Shown: positions 49,913 through 59,255 of the stretch, in pieces | Layout: each line of letters begins with the position of its first letter | Numbering within the stretch: the first letter of the stretch is position 1 | Origin: HKCCE3408 sp038530555 | Lineage (GTDB): Bacteria; Pseudomonadota; Alphaproteobacteria; Rhodobacterales; Rhodobacteraceae | Reading direction: 5' to 3' | Assembly (NCBI GenBank): GCA_038530555.1 | Contig: JBCBCN010000005.1 | Span: 208,580 to 272,579 of the forward strand | Length of the DNA stretch: 64,000 nt | Notes under the pieces: generated by a model | Told to the model about the DNA's origin: nothing | The model's database searches: none | The model's input: only the letters and a program-made list of their open reading frames with translations | Made by a program: the position numbers and the translations under genes

Positions 49913-50712
49913 TTGCGCGCGCGTCTCTCCTCGTCGCCCTCCTTGGCGGGGCGACGACAGCATTTGCGACATGCCCTACGCCAGAGGCAGGGCGCGTCGA
50001 CATTTACCCCACGGCCCGGGTCTTGCCGGAAAACTTGCTGCGCGTTTACGTCTATTATCCACGCGCCATGGCGGCTTCTGCTGGGTTGTCAGACATTCAG
50101 TTGCTCGACGCCGACGGTACGCCAATGGACGGGGTGTTTCTTCCCACGAGAGAAGACCTTTGGTCCCAAGATCGCCGCCGCCTGACGGTGTTGATGGACC
50201 CAGGCCGCGTGAAAACTGGATTGGAGTCGAGCGAGGCTATGGGTCGTGCCCTTCGGTCGGGTCAGTCCTACACGCTTGCGGTTTCAGGTGCATCGCTGGA
50301 CGCCGCAGGTTGTGTGTTGGGCCAAAACACTGCTGTCTCGTTTCAAGTCGGACCTCCTGACTTTGATCCGCCAGACCCCAGCGAGTGGGTGCTCAGCGTC
50401 CCAAAGGCCGGGTCGCGCGATCCTTTGTTGGTTGACCTTGGCAGCCCATACGACCATTTGTCGCTTGCCTTTCGATTGCGCATTTTGGATGCAGAAGGGT
50501 CGATTGTTCCCGGCCAGATCGGGTTGAGCCCCGATGAGGACGGCTGGGAATTCACACCGCGCGCACCCTGGATGGCTGAAGCGTATAGTTTAGCAATCGA
50601 GGACAGCTTGGAGGACTTGGCTGGGAATCGACCGGGGGCCCTCTTTGATCGCCCATCTGGCCAGGCCCCAGAGCCTTGGCTTAATCGGCTGGCGTTTCAG
50701 CCGGGGGCTTAG
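49909..50712 (+). CDS. exported protein of unknown function, coupled to the propeller gene
   Basis: 267 residues from a GTG at 49909 that overlaps the upstream TGA (GTGA). Signal peptide ASLLVALLGGATTAFATCPT. The mature part has a strand-rich, Ig-like feel: VDIYPTARVLPENLLRVYVY and YSLAIEDSLEDLAGNRPGAL. Two conserved-looking Cys are present. No family recognised. The translational coupling suggests a complex with the propeller protein. It overlaps the convergent LysR gene by 4 bases. Confidence 0.7.
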   Translation: MIARASLLVALLGGATTAFATCPTPEAGRVDIYPTARVLPENLLRVYVYYPRAMAASAGLSDIQLLDADGTPMDGVFLPTREDLWSQDRRRLTVLMDPGRVKTGLESSEAMGRALRSGQSYTLAVSGASLDAAGCVLGQNTAVSFQVGPPDFDPPDPSEWVLSVPKAGSRDPLLVDLGSPYDHLSLAFRLRILDAEGSIVPGQIGLSPDEDGWEFTPRAPWMAEAYSLAIEDSLEDLAGNRPGALFDRPSGQAPEPWLNRLAFQPGA

Positions 50713-51575
50713 CTGAGGATGGACTTCAGATGGGTGAGCATCGCTTGGACTTTGTCCGAGCGGTGCACATCAACGTGGGTCACCAGCCAGCTTTTGACGG
50801 TCCATTCAGGAAGCGCGGGTGAAACCTGCTCCAATCCACCCTTACCCTCAGCTACCGAAACCGGGATAAAGCCAATCCCAGCGGCGTCAATAATTGCACT
50901 CTGCAGGACCTTTGCATTGGTTGATTTCAGGACGATTTGCTCGGGCTTCACGTTCTTGGCGAGCCATGCCTCAAAAGGAGCTGCACTCTCTGCCCTGGGA
51001 TTGCCAACGAACCAATGACCCGAGAGATCCTCCAGTTCCGGCCTCCCGTACCTCTCGATGTAATCCGGGTGCGCGAAGAGGGCGAAATCCAGCGTACAAA
51101 AGGGCTGAACCACATAATCGTCATGCGTCGGCTTAGCACCCACCCGCAACGCTACATGCGCCTCAGCGCGCTCCAAACTCAGAAGTTTGTTGCCGGTGGT
51201 GACCGTGACCCGGGTCTTTGGGTGACGACGCCGAAAATCCAAAATGGCTGGCAGGATAAAATCTGTGAGCGGAAAGAGGGTGGTGACAATGACCTCTCCG
51301 GCCACATCGGCCTTTTGGACGCGCATACGTGCAAAAAAGTCCTCGAGCATCTGGTGGGAACGCTCTGCAACGGCCAGAAACTCTTGTCCAGCATCGGTCA
51401 GCTCGTACCCCCGCCTATGACGCAAAAACAGACGGGTCCCAAGTGCCGCTTCAAGCGCGTCGATGTGGCGATTGACCGTGGCGCGGTGCACGCCCAGCTC
51501 TGCCGCAGCCTTGCTGACTGTGCCCGCCGTCGCCAAGCGATAGGCCGTATATATTTCGGTCCAAAGATCCATCAT
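50709..51575 (-). CDS. LysR-family transcriptional regulator
   Basis: 288 residues from ATG 51575 (MMDLWTEIYTAYRLATAGTV). The HTH is AGTVSKAAAELGVHRATVNR followed by HIDALEAALGTRLFLRHRRG. The effector domain contains AGEVIVTTLFPLTDFILPAI. Divergent from the FMN reductase gene across a 145-base gap with a palindrome. The frame is open 64 codons further upstream. Confidence 0.9.
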   Translation of the reverse strand: MMDLWTEIYTAYRLATAGTVSKAAAELGVHRATVNRHIDALEAALGTRLFLRHRRGYELTDAGQEFLAVAERSHQMLEDFFARMRVQKADVAGEVIVTTLFPLTDFILPAILDFRRRHPKTRVTVTTGNKLLSLERAEAHVALRVGAKPTHDDYVVQPFCTLDFALFAHPDYIERYGRPELEDLSGHWFVGNPRAESAAPFEAWLAKNVKPEQIVLKSTNAKVLQSAIIDAAGIGFIPVSVAEGKGGLEQVSPALPEWTVKSWLVTHVDVHRSDKVQAMLTHLKSILS

Positions 51576-51640
51576 GCGCCTCTCATCGCCGCATTTATGC
51601 ATCTCTATTTGCAATTTAAGCCTCTGAATGTAGCAAAAAC

Positions 51641-51655
51641 GCGCATCCGATGCGC
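51641..51655. promoter_or_regulatory. palindrome GCGCATC-C-GATGCGC, likely LysR operator
   Basis: A perfect seven-base inverted repeat with one central base. The half-site GCGCATCCGA recurs at 51675-51684 in direct orientation, 34 bases downstream. Both lie between the divergent LysR and FMN-reductase starts. Confidence 0.6.
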
Positions 51656-51720
51656 CTATCGGGACATTTGGGCGGCGCATCCGAAAGATAGGCTGGGCGC
51701 GAGAAGTTAAGGGATCCGCA

Positions 51721-52254
51721 ATGAAAGTCCTCGCATTTGCTGCATCAAACAGCACCACATCCATCAACCGCGCTTTGGTCGGCTATGCAGCACAGCGACT
51801 ACAAGCATTGCATCCTTCAGCGGACGTTAAGTTCGTCGATATCAATGACTACGAGATGCCAATTTATTCCCCGGATCGGCAGAACGCCGACGGGATACAT
51901 CCGCTGGCGCAAAGCCTCTTTGACGAGATCGGGACTGCCGATGCGCTGATCGTCTCATTTGCTGAATACAACGGCTTTGTCACTGCGGCTTGGAAGAACA
52001 TTTACGACTGGATGAGCCGGATCGATCAGAAGGTCTGGCAGGACAAGCCGTTCGTCCTTTTGGCCGCAAGCCCTGGGCGGCGCGCGGGTGCAAATGTCCT
52101 TCAAACTCAGGAACTGACCGCACCTTTCTTTGGCATGGATATCAAAGGCAAATTTGGGGTCGGAAATTGGGCTGACGCTTGGGACGGTAGCGGGCTCACG
52201 CGAGAAGAAGACCGCGAAGGCATTGAGCAGGCGGTCTACGGCCTGCTGGCTTGA
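51721..52254 (+). CDS. NAD(P)H-dependent FMN reductase
   Basis: 177 residues. The flavodoxin-like start MKVLAFAASNSTTSINRALV has the phosphate-binding loop SNSTTSINR. FAEYNGFVTAAWKNIYDWMS and VLLAASPGRRAGANVLQTQE are further family marks. It reduces FMN or a quinone/chromate-like acceptor with NAD(P)H. First gene of a four-gene run (reductase, SDR, two membrane proteins), probably under the divergent LysR regulator. Confidence 0.9.
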   Translation: MKVLAFAASNSTTSINRALVGYAAQRLQALHPSADVKFVDINDYEMPIYSPDRQNADGIHPLAQSLFDEIGTADALIVSFAEYNGFVTAAWKNIYDWMSRIDQKVWQDKPFVLLAASPGRRAGANVLQTQELTAPFFGMDIKGKFGVGNWADAWDGSGLTREEDREGIEQAVYGLLA

Positions 52255-52284
52255 TCTTCGACGCTAATGAACAGGATAAACACC

Positions 52285-53139
52285 ATGGACGGAGAACGGA
52301 TTGCAGTCATCACGGGGTCAACGGGCGGCATTGGTGGGGCGATCGCTGACCGGCTCGCTGCATCCGGTTGGCACCTTGTCTTGGTCAACCGGAATAACAC
52401 CAAAGCTCAGGCGCAGAGGGCGGACCTTCAGGCGACCCATCCGGGCATCGAAGTAGACACCGTCACCGCCGATTTGATGGATATGGGGCAGATCAAAACG
52501 GCGGCCCGGACAATCGTTGGCATGCATCCTAAGCTCGACCTGCTCTTCAACAACTCAGGCGTTTTGACCTCTGAGCGGGTGATGAGCATGCAAGGGCACG
52601 AGTCAAATTATGCGGTTAACACGTTGGCCTCGTACGTCACGACGCAAGGGTTACGCCCGGCCCTGCGGACCCAAGACGCCGACGCGAAATCCATGATCGT
52701 GAACACGACCTCTTCAGCCCACAACGCAGCGAAGTCTCTCGACACCGCCACCCTTTCGGATCCCGAGGACATCGGCGGCCTTACGGGCGCCTATGCGACA
52801 ACCAAATTGGCGCTGACGACCATGGGAACCGCGATGTCATCCGAATTAGAGGTCGAGGGGATCATGATCAGATCTATTTGCCCAGGTCCGGTCGTGACCC
52901 CAATGACCAAAACCAGCGATGCCATGCCAGGCATCTTGAAACTGCTGGTGCCGCTGCTCTTCAAGTCTCCGGATGTACAAGCAGCGAAGATGATACATGC
53001 GGCTCAAACCGAGAGCTATGGCGGCCAAACCGGAATCTACATCACCAATGGCAAGGAGAAGCCCCTCCCGAGCCTCGCTCAGGACGCCAGTGTTCAAGCC
53101 AAGCTGATGGCGAAGCTGTCAGAGGACGCGGGTTTTTGA
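52285..53139 (+). CDS. short-chain dehydrogenase/reductase
   Basis: 284 residues from ATG 52285 (AGGA upstream); ATG 52267 would add six. NAD(P) motif VITGSTGGIGGAIADRLAAS, LDLLFNNSGVLTSERVMSMQ (NNSG in place of NNAG), catalytic Ser in NTTSSAHNAA and the YATTK pair in GAYATTKLALTTMG. The layout resembles retinol-dehydrogenase-like SDRs. The substrate is unknown. It follows the FMN reductase by 30 bases. Confidence 0.9.
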   Translation: MDGERIAVITGSTGGIGGAIADRLAASGWHLVLVNRNNTKAQAQRADLQATHPGIEVDTVTADLMDMGQIKTAARTIVGMHPKLDLLFNNSGVLTSERVMSMQGHESNYAVNTLASYVTTQGLRPALRTQDADAKSMIVNTTSSAHNAAKSLDTATLSDPEDIGGLTGAYATTKLALTTMGTAMSSELEVEGIMIRSICPGPVVTPMTKTSDAMPGILKLLVPLLFKSPDVQAAKMIHAAQTESYGGQTGIYITNGKEKPLPSLAQDASVQAKLMAKLSEDAGF

Positions 53140-53197
53140 CGTCAGTAGGCCTAGTCAACCAAAGGCAGGTTCAACAGAACAAAGGAGCCAACCCGTT

Positions 53198-53611
53198 TTG
53201 AAAATCTTCCTAAAGATCGCCGTCACCGCCATCACCATCTTCTATGGCTTAGTTCCTGCGATCGCCGACCTGAACGAGACCCACCTGTTCAACCCGCTGT
53301 GGAGCGAACACGCCCGTTTTCACGGCGCTTGGTTCCTCGCATTCGCAGCAGGCATCGCTTTGGTTGCGCTGTTTCTGATTTGGGTGCGCGACGATGTGTT
53401 TCTACCCATCGCCTTTGGCCTGATGTTCGTGGCAGGTTTCTGGGTCGCGACGGTCTTTGGTCCAACGTACGGAGGGGCTTTGGTTGATGAAAACGGCTAC
53501 GTGCAAACTGTCCTCGGCATAGAATCCAACATGTTCTTGTTCTCAGTCGTTGGAGCATTGCTGCTGCTTATGCTTATTCTAGCCAGGCGCGCATACCTGA
53601 TAGAAAAATGA
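53198..53611 (+). CDS. four-helix membrane protein of unknown function
   Basis: 137 residues from a TTG at 53198, with AAAGGAG at suitable distance. Four membrane helices; between them ADLNETHLFNPLWSEHARFH and VFGPTYGGALVDENG. No named family can be assigned with certainty. Its stop overlaps the HXXEE gene start by four bases, suggesting coupled synthesis. Confidence 0.75.
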   Translation: MKIFLKIAVTAITIFYGLVPAIADLNETHLFNPLWSEHARFHGAWFLAFAAGIALVALFLIWVRDDVFLPIAFGLMFVAGFWVATVFGPTYGGALVDENGYVQTVLGIESNMFLFSVVGALLLLMLILARRAYLIEK

Positions 53612-54363
53612 GCGACCGTCGATCATTTGCCGCCCTGGTTTTCGCGTTCGCCTTGCTGTGGATCCCTTTGGGGCAGCACGATTTTCTGACGGAACATTGG
53701 ATGAAGGTCGGAACGTTCATGGCGCCGTTCCTGCTCCTGGTTGCCTTTAGCTTCTCGGATAAATCATCAACACGCTTTGACGCGCGTGCCGTCGCACTAC
53801 TCCTGCTGATCGTTTATATTATCCATCAATTCGAGGAGCACTGGATCGACATCTACGGGCGGACCTACGCGTTCAAACCCAACCTCAATGAGTTCCTATC
53901 CGGCTTGCTCGGACGCGCAACTCTGCAAGAATTTATGTCGGATATGTCGGTCTTTGTGATCAACACATCCTTGGTTTGGCTTGTGGGCGCCCTCGCGGTC
54001 TGGCGCGGTCCGCAGCACGTGTTTGCCGCGCTCTGCATGGCCTCAATTGTGGTCGTAAACGCGGTAAGCCACATAGGTGCAGCACTGATCGCAGGAAGTT
54101 ACAATTCTGGCTTGCTGACAAGCGTTGTGCTATTTCTTCCAGTGGGCATTGGTGCCTATATTTGGCTAGGGCGTGTCTCAAAGTCGCCCCTAAGGAACAT
54201 TGCGGCAAGTCTCGCCTGGGGACTAATCGCTCATGTGCTGATGATCAGCGGTGTCCTCGCGCTGAACCAATTCAACCAAATCCCTGAGAGCGCATACTTT
54301 GCAGTCCTAATCGCGTGGTCTTTGGTGCCAGCTTTCATACTGCCAAATAAACTTGCTGAGTAA
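53608..54363 (+). CDS. HXXEE-domain membrane protein
   Basis: 251 residues with about seven membrane helices. The HXXEE motif is in IVYIIHQFEEHWIDIYG near residue 76, and further polar residues (HIGAALIAGSYNSG) lie in a later helix. HXXEE proteins are proposed membrane metal-dependent enzymes or carriers; the function is not established. Last gene of the LysR-linked run. Confidence 0.85.
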   Translation: MSDRRSFAALVFAFALLWIPLGQHDFLTEHWMKVGTFMAPFLLLVAFSFSDKSSTRFDARAVALLLLIVYIIHQFEEHWIDIYGRTYAFKPNLNEFLSGLLGRATLQEFMSDMSVFVINTSLVWLVGALAVWRGPQHVFAALCMASIVVVNAVSHIGAALIAGSYNSGLLTSVVLFLPVGIGAYIWLGRVSKSPLRNIAASLAWGLIAHVLMISGVLALNQFNQIPESAYFAVLIAWSLVPAFILPNKLAE

Positions 54364-54763
54364 GCGCTCAGAGGTCCATAGCTCCTTTCTTTCTTATCAA
54401 TTGTGGATAGCGCAGCGTGAAAATCGGATGCGGCTTTGTCTCGCGTCATGCTAGTTGCATAAAATACGCTGCGTCCGGCACCAATGGCCGCTCAACGCGC
54501 CGCATTGCAGCGCTAAAGATTATGCGCAGACGGCAAAATCTATGCTACGAGGGCGTACAGCAAGAATTTCAAATTCACAGATTGGGCTCAAAGCCGTCGT
54601 TCGCGACACTGGCGCCGAACGGCTGCTCCAGAGAAAGTGCATCACAGATTGCCAAACCTTTCTGAAATCCCGCAACGGGCCGCGCTCGCGTACGTGCGCG
54701 ATTTTTGTCGGTCGACAAAAGCGGTGCTGCCGTCTGCTTAGGTGGAGATCTTCATTCTTTGCT
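54364..54763. other. 400-base gap between convergent genes
   Basis: No gene seen. Open frames here are fragmentary. The region is of mixed composition without clear repeats or strong hairpins. Confidence 0.5.
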
Positions 54764-56392
54764 TCAGTCGATGGTTTCTGCGACCGCGAAGCGCTGGAAC
54801 GCATGTTGTAGGGCGATCAGAGTCAAACCTCCGATCGACGTCAGCGTTAACCAACTGACCAAGCCAGGCAACACTAACGTGGTCCCTAGCGTTCTGAACG
54901 TGACCAGCCCCACGGCCATCGATGCCGCGACAGCGAAGAAAACGAAGATTGTCTTCGCGATGAATTCGACAAGTGAGCGACCGAGAAATTCGAAGTCTGC
55001 CCGTCCCATACCAACGAGCTTTGTCGGAAACACGAGATGCACCGTGTTTTCGACTGCATAGACAAGAAACGTCAACGGAAAAGCAAAGGCTGCCAAGATC
55101 AGCGCGACTTGTGTCGTAACGCTTTCTTCGAAGACAAAGGCGCTCGCTATGATTGCCAGGGTAATGCCATAGGCCAGCAGCGTCTGAACCCCGAGTTGGC
55201 CCGCGCAAATGCGCCAGGGCGCGATCGGCAGCGTCTTGTAGATTTCCATCCGGCTCAGGTCTCCGCGAAAGTCGCAGACCAAATTTCGAGGCAGGATGAA
55301 CCCGATGAAGACGTATATGATCATCAACGTTTGGGCTTGCGTAACCGGTGCGCCGAGCGCCGAGGAAATCGGCGCAATACAGGCGGCGAGACCAAGAAAT
55401 ATGATGATGAGTTTGGACGAGTTCCGCAATGCGTTAAGGGCTTGCCGGGCGGCGATCGGACCCAAGCCGCCCAGAATTGGCGCGCGACGGATCGAGCGCA
55501 CCTCGGTCCGTTCTGTCGCCCAGAACGATCCACCTTGTTTGATACGTTCCCAGCGGTTGCTGAGGCGGGCATGCTCCGCCAGGGAGCGATCAGTCGTGCC
55601 TGCATCGAGCACGATAACAGCGCGCAAGAGGGTCGCATTAATGGCGATCGCAACAAGAGCCCAAAGCGCCAGGTCTGAAAGCGATGGCGCCACAAAAAGC
55701 TCGGCAAACACGATGTAGGGCATCAGGACGATGGTCCCGATCCATGAGTGTCGAAACTCCGACAAAAGGTCGAGCATCCCAAGGCCGGGCATGACCCACG
55801 CATAGATCACAAATGCCACTGCGATTGCGCCGAGCAACGCGGTAACGGGCCATTGGACACGCGCGAACCTGCTGGCGTCGAGCGCATGCCCCGCCATACT
55901 GATGACAGCGCTGTTCAGCTGAACGAACACGAGGGTCAGGAGCGTAGCGAGAAAGACAGACAGCACCGATCCTGCCGGCGGCTGCACAAGCAGCGTGACG
56001 AACACGCTGCTCAACGCAACGCCAGCGACATAGGCCGCGAATTTATAGACAATCAGATCCCGTCGGCGGAACGGCCCCGTAAAGAGAAAATTGATCTCGT
56101 TCGGCGAGAAATGAAACGTCGGGCCGGTCGTCATCACGACGGTAAGGAGTGACAGGCCAAGCATGCTGAGCGGCATGAACGTCAGGATCTGCTCGCCAAA
56201 TGCCTGCCGGTCCAGCGCCGCGGATCCGAAGGCGCCCAGGCCCGAGGAACTGTTCGAAGCGATCAGAAACCAAACGATCCCCGCAAACGTGAGAGAGAAA
56301 ATCAGGCCGCGCACGCTTGCCAGTTGTAACAAGCGCTGGCGCAAACCACCGCGCAGTCTCAAGATGAGAAGTTGGCGAAGGGCAGTATCCAT
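54764..56392 (-). CDS. ABC exporter permease
   Basis: 542 residues with ten or more membrane helices (LIFSLTFAGIVWFLIASNSS, MLGLSLLTVVMTTGPTFHFS, VALILAAFAFPLTFLVYAVE). The pattern PNEINFLFTGPFRRRDLIVY is reminiscent of the putative ABC exporter permease family. It is encoded 3 bases after its ATPase on the same strand, so the two form one exporter. The substrate is unknown. Confidence 0.85.
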   Translation of the reverse strand: MDTALRQLLILRLRGGLRQRLLQLASVRGLIFSLTFAGIVWFLIASNSSSGLGAFGSAALDRQAFGEQILTFMPLSMLGLSLLTVVMTTGPTFHFSPNEINFLFTGPFRRRDLIVYKFAAYVAGVALSSVFVTLLVQPPAGSVLSVFLATLLTLVFVQLNSAVISMAGHALDASRFARVQWPVTALLGAIAVAFVIYAWVMPGLGMLDLLSEFRHSWIGTIVLMPYIVFAELFVAPSLSDLALWALVAIAINATLLRAVIVLDAGTTDRSLAEHARLSNRWERIKQGGSFWATERTEVRSIRRAPILGGLGPIAARQALNALRNSSKLIIIFLGLAACIAPISSALGAPVTQAQTLMIIYVFIGFILPRNLVCDFRGDLSRMEIYKTLPIAPWRICAGQLGVQTLLAYGITLAIIASAFVFEESVTTQVALILAAFAFPLTFLVYAVENTVHLVFPTKLVGMGRADFEFLGRSLVEFIAKTIFVFFAVAASMAVGLVTFRTLGTTLVLPGLVSWLTLTSIGGLTLIALQHAFQRFAVAETID

Positions 56393-56395
56393 CCC

Positions 56396-57148
56396 TCAGG
56401 CCGCCGCTGTCTCTGGGCTTTCGTCCGCAGCTTGAGTGATTGAGAAGTACACCTCCTCAAGGGCGGAGGTGCTGTCGGTATGACCGACCCCGCTCAAGAG
56501 GTCTTCCATGGTGCCAAAGCGGCGGCACTCGCCAAGGTTCAACACCATGATATGTGTGCACAAATTTTCAAACAGGCTCAAAAGGTGCGAGCTTATGATG
56601 ATGGCCGCTCCGGCCCGCGCGCGGTCGCGGATTGCTTGTTGGATCCCTCGGATGCCTTGGGGGTCCAGCCCCGTCAGGGGTTCATCGAACAGGAGAACTT
56701 TGGGGTCATGCAAAAAGGCACAGGCGATGGCCACCTTTTGCCGCATGCCACGCGACAAGTCATGGACAAGCATATCGCGTTTGTGTGTGAGTTCGAATGA
56801 CGCAAGGAGCGCTTCGGCATCGTCTTCGAAGTCGGCGAGTTTGTAAGCAGCCGCGGTGAAGGCCAGGTGTTCCCAAACCGTCATGGTGTCAAAGAGCCGT
56901 GGATCATCAGGAATGTAGCCGAGGTTCTTCTTGGCTGCGATCGGCGCCTGGACGACGTCATGGCCAGCGACCTCGAGACTTCCATTGCTTGGCGGGATAA
57001 TCCCGCACAACGTGCGCAAAGTCGTTGTCTTGCCCGCTCCGTTTGGCCCGAGCAATCCGAGAATTTGGCCTGGCTGTACCTCGAAACTGAGGTTCTTGAC
57101 GGCCGTGAAGCCTTTGTATTGCTTGCTGAAGTTCGTGACTGTAATCAT
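56396..57148 (-). CDS. ABC transporter ATP-binding protein
   Basis: 250 residues from ATG 57148. Walker A LGPNGAGKTTTLRTL, signature LSRGMRQKVAIACAFLHD, Walker B VLLFDEPLTGLDPQGIRG and the switch His in IIISSHLLSLFENLC. It resembles the CcmA/DrrA type that energises exporters. A GTG at 57211 with 21 more codons is possible. Pairs with the permease gene immediately downstream. Confidence 0.94.
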   Translation of the reverse strand: MITVTNFSKQYKGFTAVKNLSFEVQPGQILGLLGPNGAGKTTTLRTLCGIIPPSNGSLEVAGHDVVQAPIAAKKNLGYIPDDPRLFDTMTVWEHLAFTAAAYKLADFEDDAEALLASFELTHKRDMLVHDLSRGMRQKVAIACAFLHDPKVLLFDEPLTGLDPQGIRGIQQAIRDRARAGAAIIISSHLLSLFENLCTHIMVLNLGECRRFGTMEDLLSGVGHTDSTSALEEVYFSITQAADESPETAAA

Positions 57149-57687
57149 CTGCTCTTCGCTCAACACCGTTGATTTACCGATGGTTTGGTGGGCCAGCATG
57201 CCCTCTGACACCGCCCAAGGCGTCGAAGAATTGCACCTGTTCGTGGCGATTCTAAGTTCATGATCGCTGTTTCAGACGAAAATTCAGTCCGGGTCAGCGC
57301 GAAGCGGGCGGGGGCCAGAGCCTAGTGCGCTGAACCTGCCTCAAACTTCGCGCTCGCGCCGACGAATGTCACTGGTGGGCCTGTCGCTCTCGCGCAACTT
57401 CGCTGCGTCTGCGAAATGCTACAGCCACTTGCTCGGCAAAACGGTCTCTCTGGAATCCATTCGATGCAATGCACCATCGTGGCATTGAAGCTCTCAGACG
57501 GTCGTCACGCCTCGGCCCAAAGCTGCCGTTCACCCACTCTTTGACATGCTGCGGCGCAGCCCGTCGAAGGTGACATTCGCCGCAGCTACACAACCAGTCG
57601 TTTGGCCGACGGCTGCATCGCCGGACAAATCGCCAATTCGCTGCGGCTGCGCCAATGGCAGCTATCCGAGCTTGGTGGGGCAAGCTG
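57149..57687. other. 539-base gap with repeats
   Basis: No protein gene. Contains a clear dispersed-repeat copy (57513-57590) and most of a 77-base perfect repeat that continues into the end of the MFS gene. The remaining part is GC-rich with no recognised RNA. The exporter promoter is expected near 57150-57300. Confidence 0.6.
57513..57590 (+). repeat. dispersed intergenic repeat, copy 4
   Basis: CGGCCCAAAGCTGCCGTTCA is followed by GACATGCTGCGGCGCAGCCC and GTCGAAGGTGACATTCGCCG. It shares block order and orientation with the copies at 41868 and 63811. Confidence 0.75.
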
Positions 57688-57698
57688 CTACTCGATCT
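57622..57698 (+). repeat. perfect 77-base direct repeat, left copy
   Basis: The 77 bases beginning CGGACAAATCGCCAATTCGC and ending GCTGCTACTCGATCT are identical to 63924-64000. This copy overlaps the last codons of the MFS gene (stop at 57688-57690 on the minus strand). The right copy reaches the window edge, so the true repeat may be longer. Confidence 0.95.
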
Positions 57699-58932
57699 TG
57701 AGTCGACGCAGACCCCATAGGAACAATGCACCCGTTCCGACAAACGCAAGACCGAATGGCAACTGGAGCGCCATATCCCGGTCGAGAAACTGCTGACCGA
57801 CTCCGACAACAACACCGCCTAGCAATGCGCCCAGAGAGATCGTTCCCCAACCAAAGAAGCGATAAACACTGTTCACCCGACCCAGAAGATCATCGGGAAT
57901 TGTCCTTTGCCGGTAAGAGACGGTGACTACATTCCACAGAGTGCCGACGAATGTCTGGGCAAAGAGCGCAAAGCCGACGACAAACGCGTTTGGTGCCATC
58001 ATAGCAATGAACGGTAGCGGAATGATCCCTAGCGACAGGGTAAGGCTTCGCTGAGCACTTATCCGCGAGACGATGGCAGGGCATAACAATCCTCCTGCAA
58101 CTCCGCCCGCAGCTCCGGCGGTCAACAGTAGGCCAAACCCCGTCGCGGACAGCCCCAACCGCTCCTGAGATACCAACACAAGAATGGTCGCAGCGAGCGA
58201 CGCAAGCCCGTTTATGACGCCAAGAGACAGTGCAAGACGCCTCAAAACGGGTCTTTCCCAGAGCCAACGCAGCCCTTCCATCGTTTCAACACGCCACGAT
58301 CTTTTTGGTGGAGCAACACGAGGCGGCAGCGCAATGCACCAGACCAGAAATGCGGCCAATCCAAACGCAACAGCATCTAACAGAAATGGTGCAGGCAGAG
58401 CATAGGCGATGAGGAAACCAGCAAGTGGTGGTCCAACAAAACGCCCAACGACTGTTTCAACAGTCCAGAGGCGTCCATTTGCGCGCTCCAAATCGTCCGC
58501 TGGAACGACAGAAGGCATAAGAGTCTGGGCAGCGTTGTCTCGAACGACCTCTGCGCAACCAAGAAGAAAAGCCAGCCCGGAAAGCGCAAGGATGTAAGGC
58601 AACGCCAGATTAAATTCTGATTGCGCTTCAATATTACTCGGCAGCGTCAAAATCAGACCGACGACGCCGAAGGTTAGAAGAAAACGGAAAACATCAGAGC
58701 GAACGATTAAGTTACGTCGATCTGAACGGTCGGTGATAACGCCCGCTGGGACTGACAACAACAGCCAGGGAAAACGTCCAGCAAAGGCCACTAAGCCGAT
58801 GAGAAACGGATCACGAGTCAGCAGTGTTGCAAGCCAAGGAAAAGCGACACTGGCTATGCCATCCGCGAGATTTGTTGCGCCCGATGCTCCAATGAGACGG
58901 ATGTAATTCGGGTTCCTTGCGAGAGTTGTCAT
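57688..58932 (-). CDS. MFS transporter (enterobactin exporter EntS-like)
   Basis: 414 residues with twelve predicted helices. LIGASGATNLADGIASVAFP, FAGRFPWLLLSVPAGVITDR (the MFS loop with RSDRR) and VPADDLERANGRLWTVETVV match the MFS_3/EntS-like exporters. It probably effluxes a small molecule or drug. Its C-terminal codons lie in the 77-base repeat. The 539-base gap downstream holds no partner. Confidence 0.92.
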   Translation of the reverse strand: MTTLARNPNYIRLIGASGATNLADGIASVAFPWLATLLTRDPFLIGLVAFAGRFPWLLLSVPAGVITDRSDRRNLIVRSDVFRFLLTFGVVGLILTLPSNIEAQSEFNLALPYILALSGLAFLLGCAEVVRDNAAQTLMPSVVPADDLERANGRLWTVETVVGRFVGPPLAGFLIAYALPAPFLLDAVAFGLAAFLVWCIALPPRVAPPKRSWRVETMEGLRWLWERPVLRRLALSLGVINGLASLAATILVLVSQERLGLSATGFGLLLTAGAAGGVAGGLLCPAIVSRISAQRSLTLSLGIIPLPFIAMMAPNAFVVGFALFAQTFVGTLWNVVTVSYRQRTIPDDLLGRVNSVYRFFGWGTISLGALLGGVVVGVGQQFLDRDMALQLPFGLAFVGTGALFLWGLRRLKIE

Positions 58933-59255
58933 GTACGAAGAGCACGCTTTCTGTCGACCAACGTCAACCTGAAACAGACAAAAGCCGACGTTCGAAGCGC
59001 TCGCAGCATCCGGAGGTTTGGGCTCCTAGTCGACCTCAGATGCAGTGCAACAACTGACGTTATTCGTGGGCATAAGGCTGGATTTAACGGCCCTTACTAG
59101 ACATTCATCGTGTCAGCCTGTGCTGCAGTGCAGCTTTCTATAGCAGGCCATTCACTGCATCAGCGAGATTTGTGAGAGGCCCGAGGTCATCCGGGCGAGA
59201 CGAAGAGGGCTTTCGCTACGGTTGCGCCGATGTTTGCTTTCTTGAAGGCGTTTGG
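58933..59255. other. 323-base gap
   Basis: Holds the MFS promoter region. A degenerate dispersed-repeat-like segment appears at about 59085-59160 (AACGGCCC, then TGTGCTGCAGTGCAGC and GGCCATTCACTGCATC). No gene. Confidence 0.45.
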
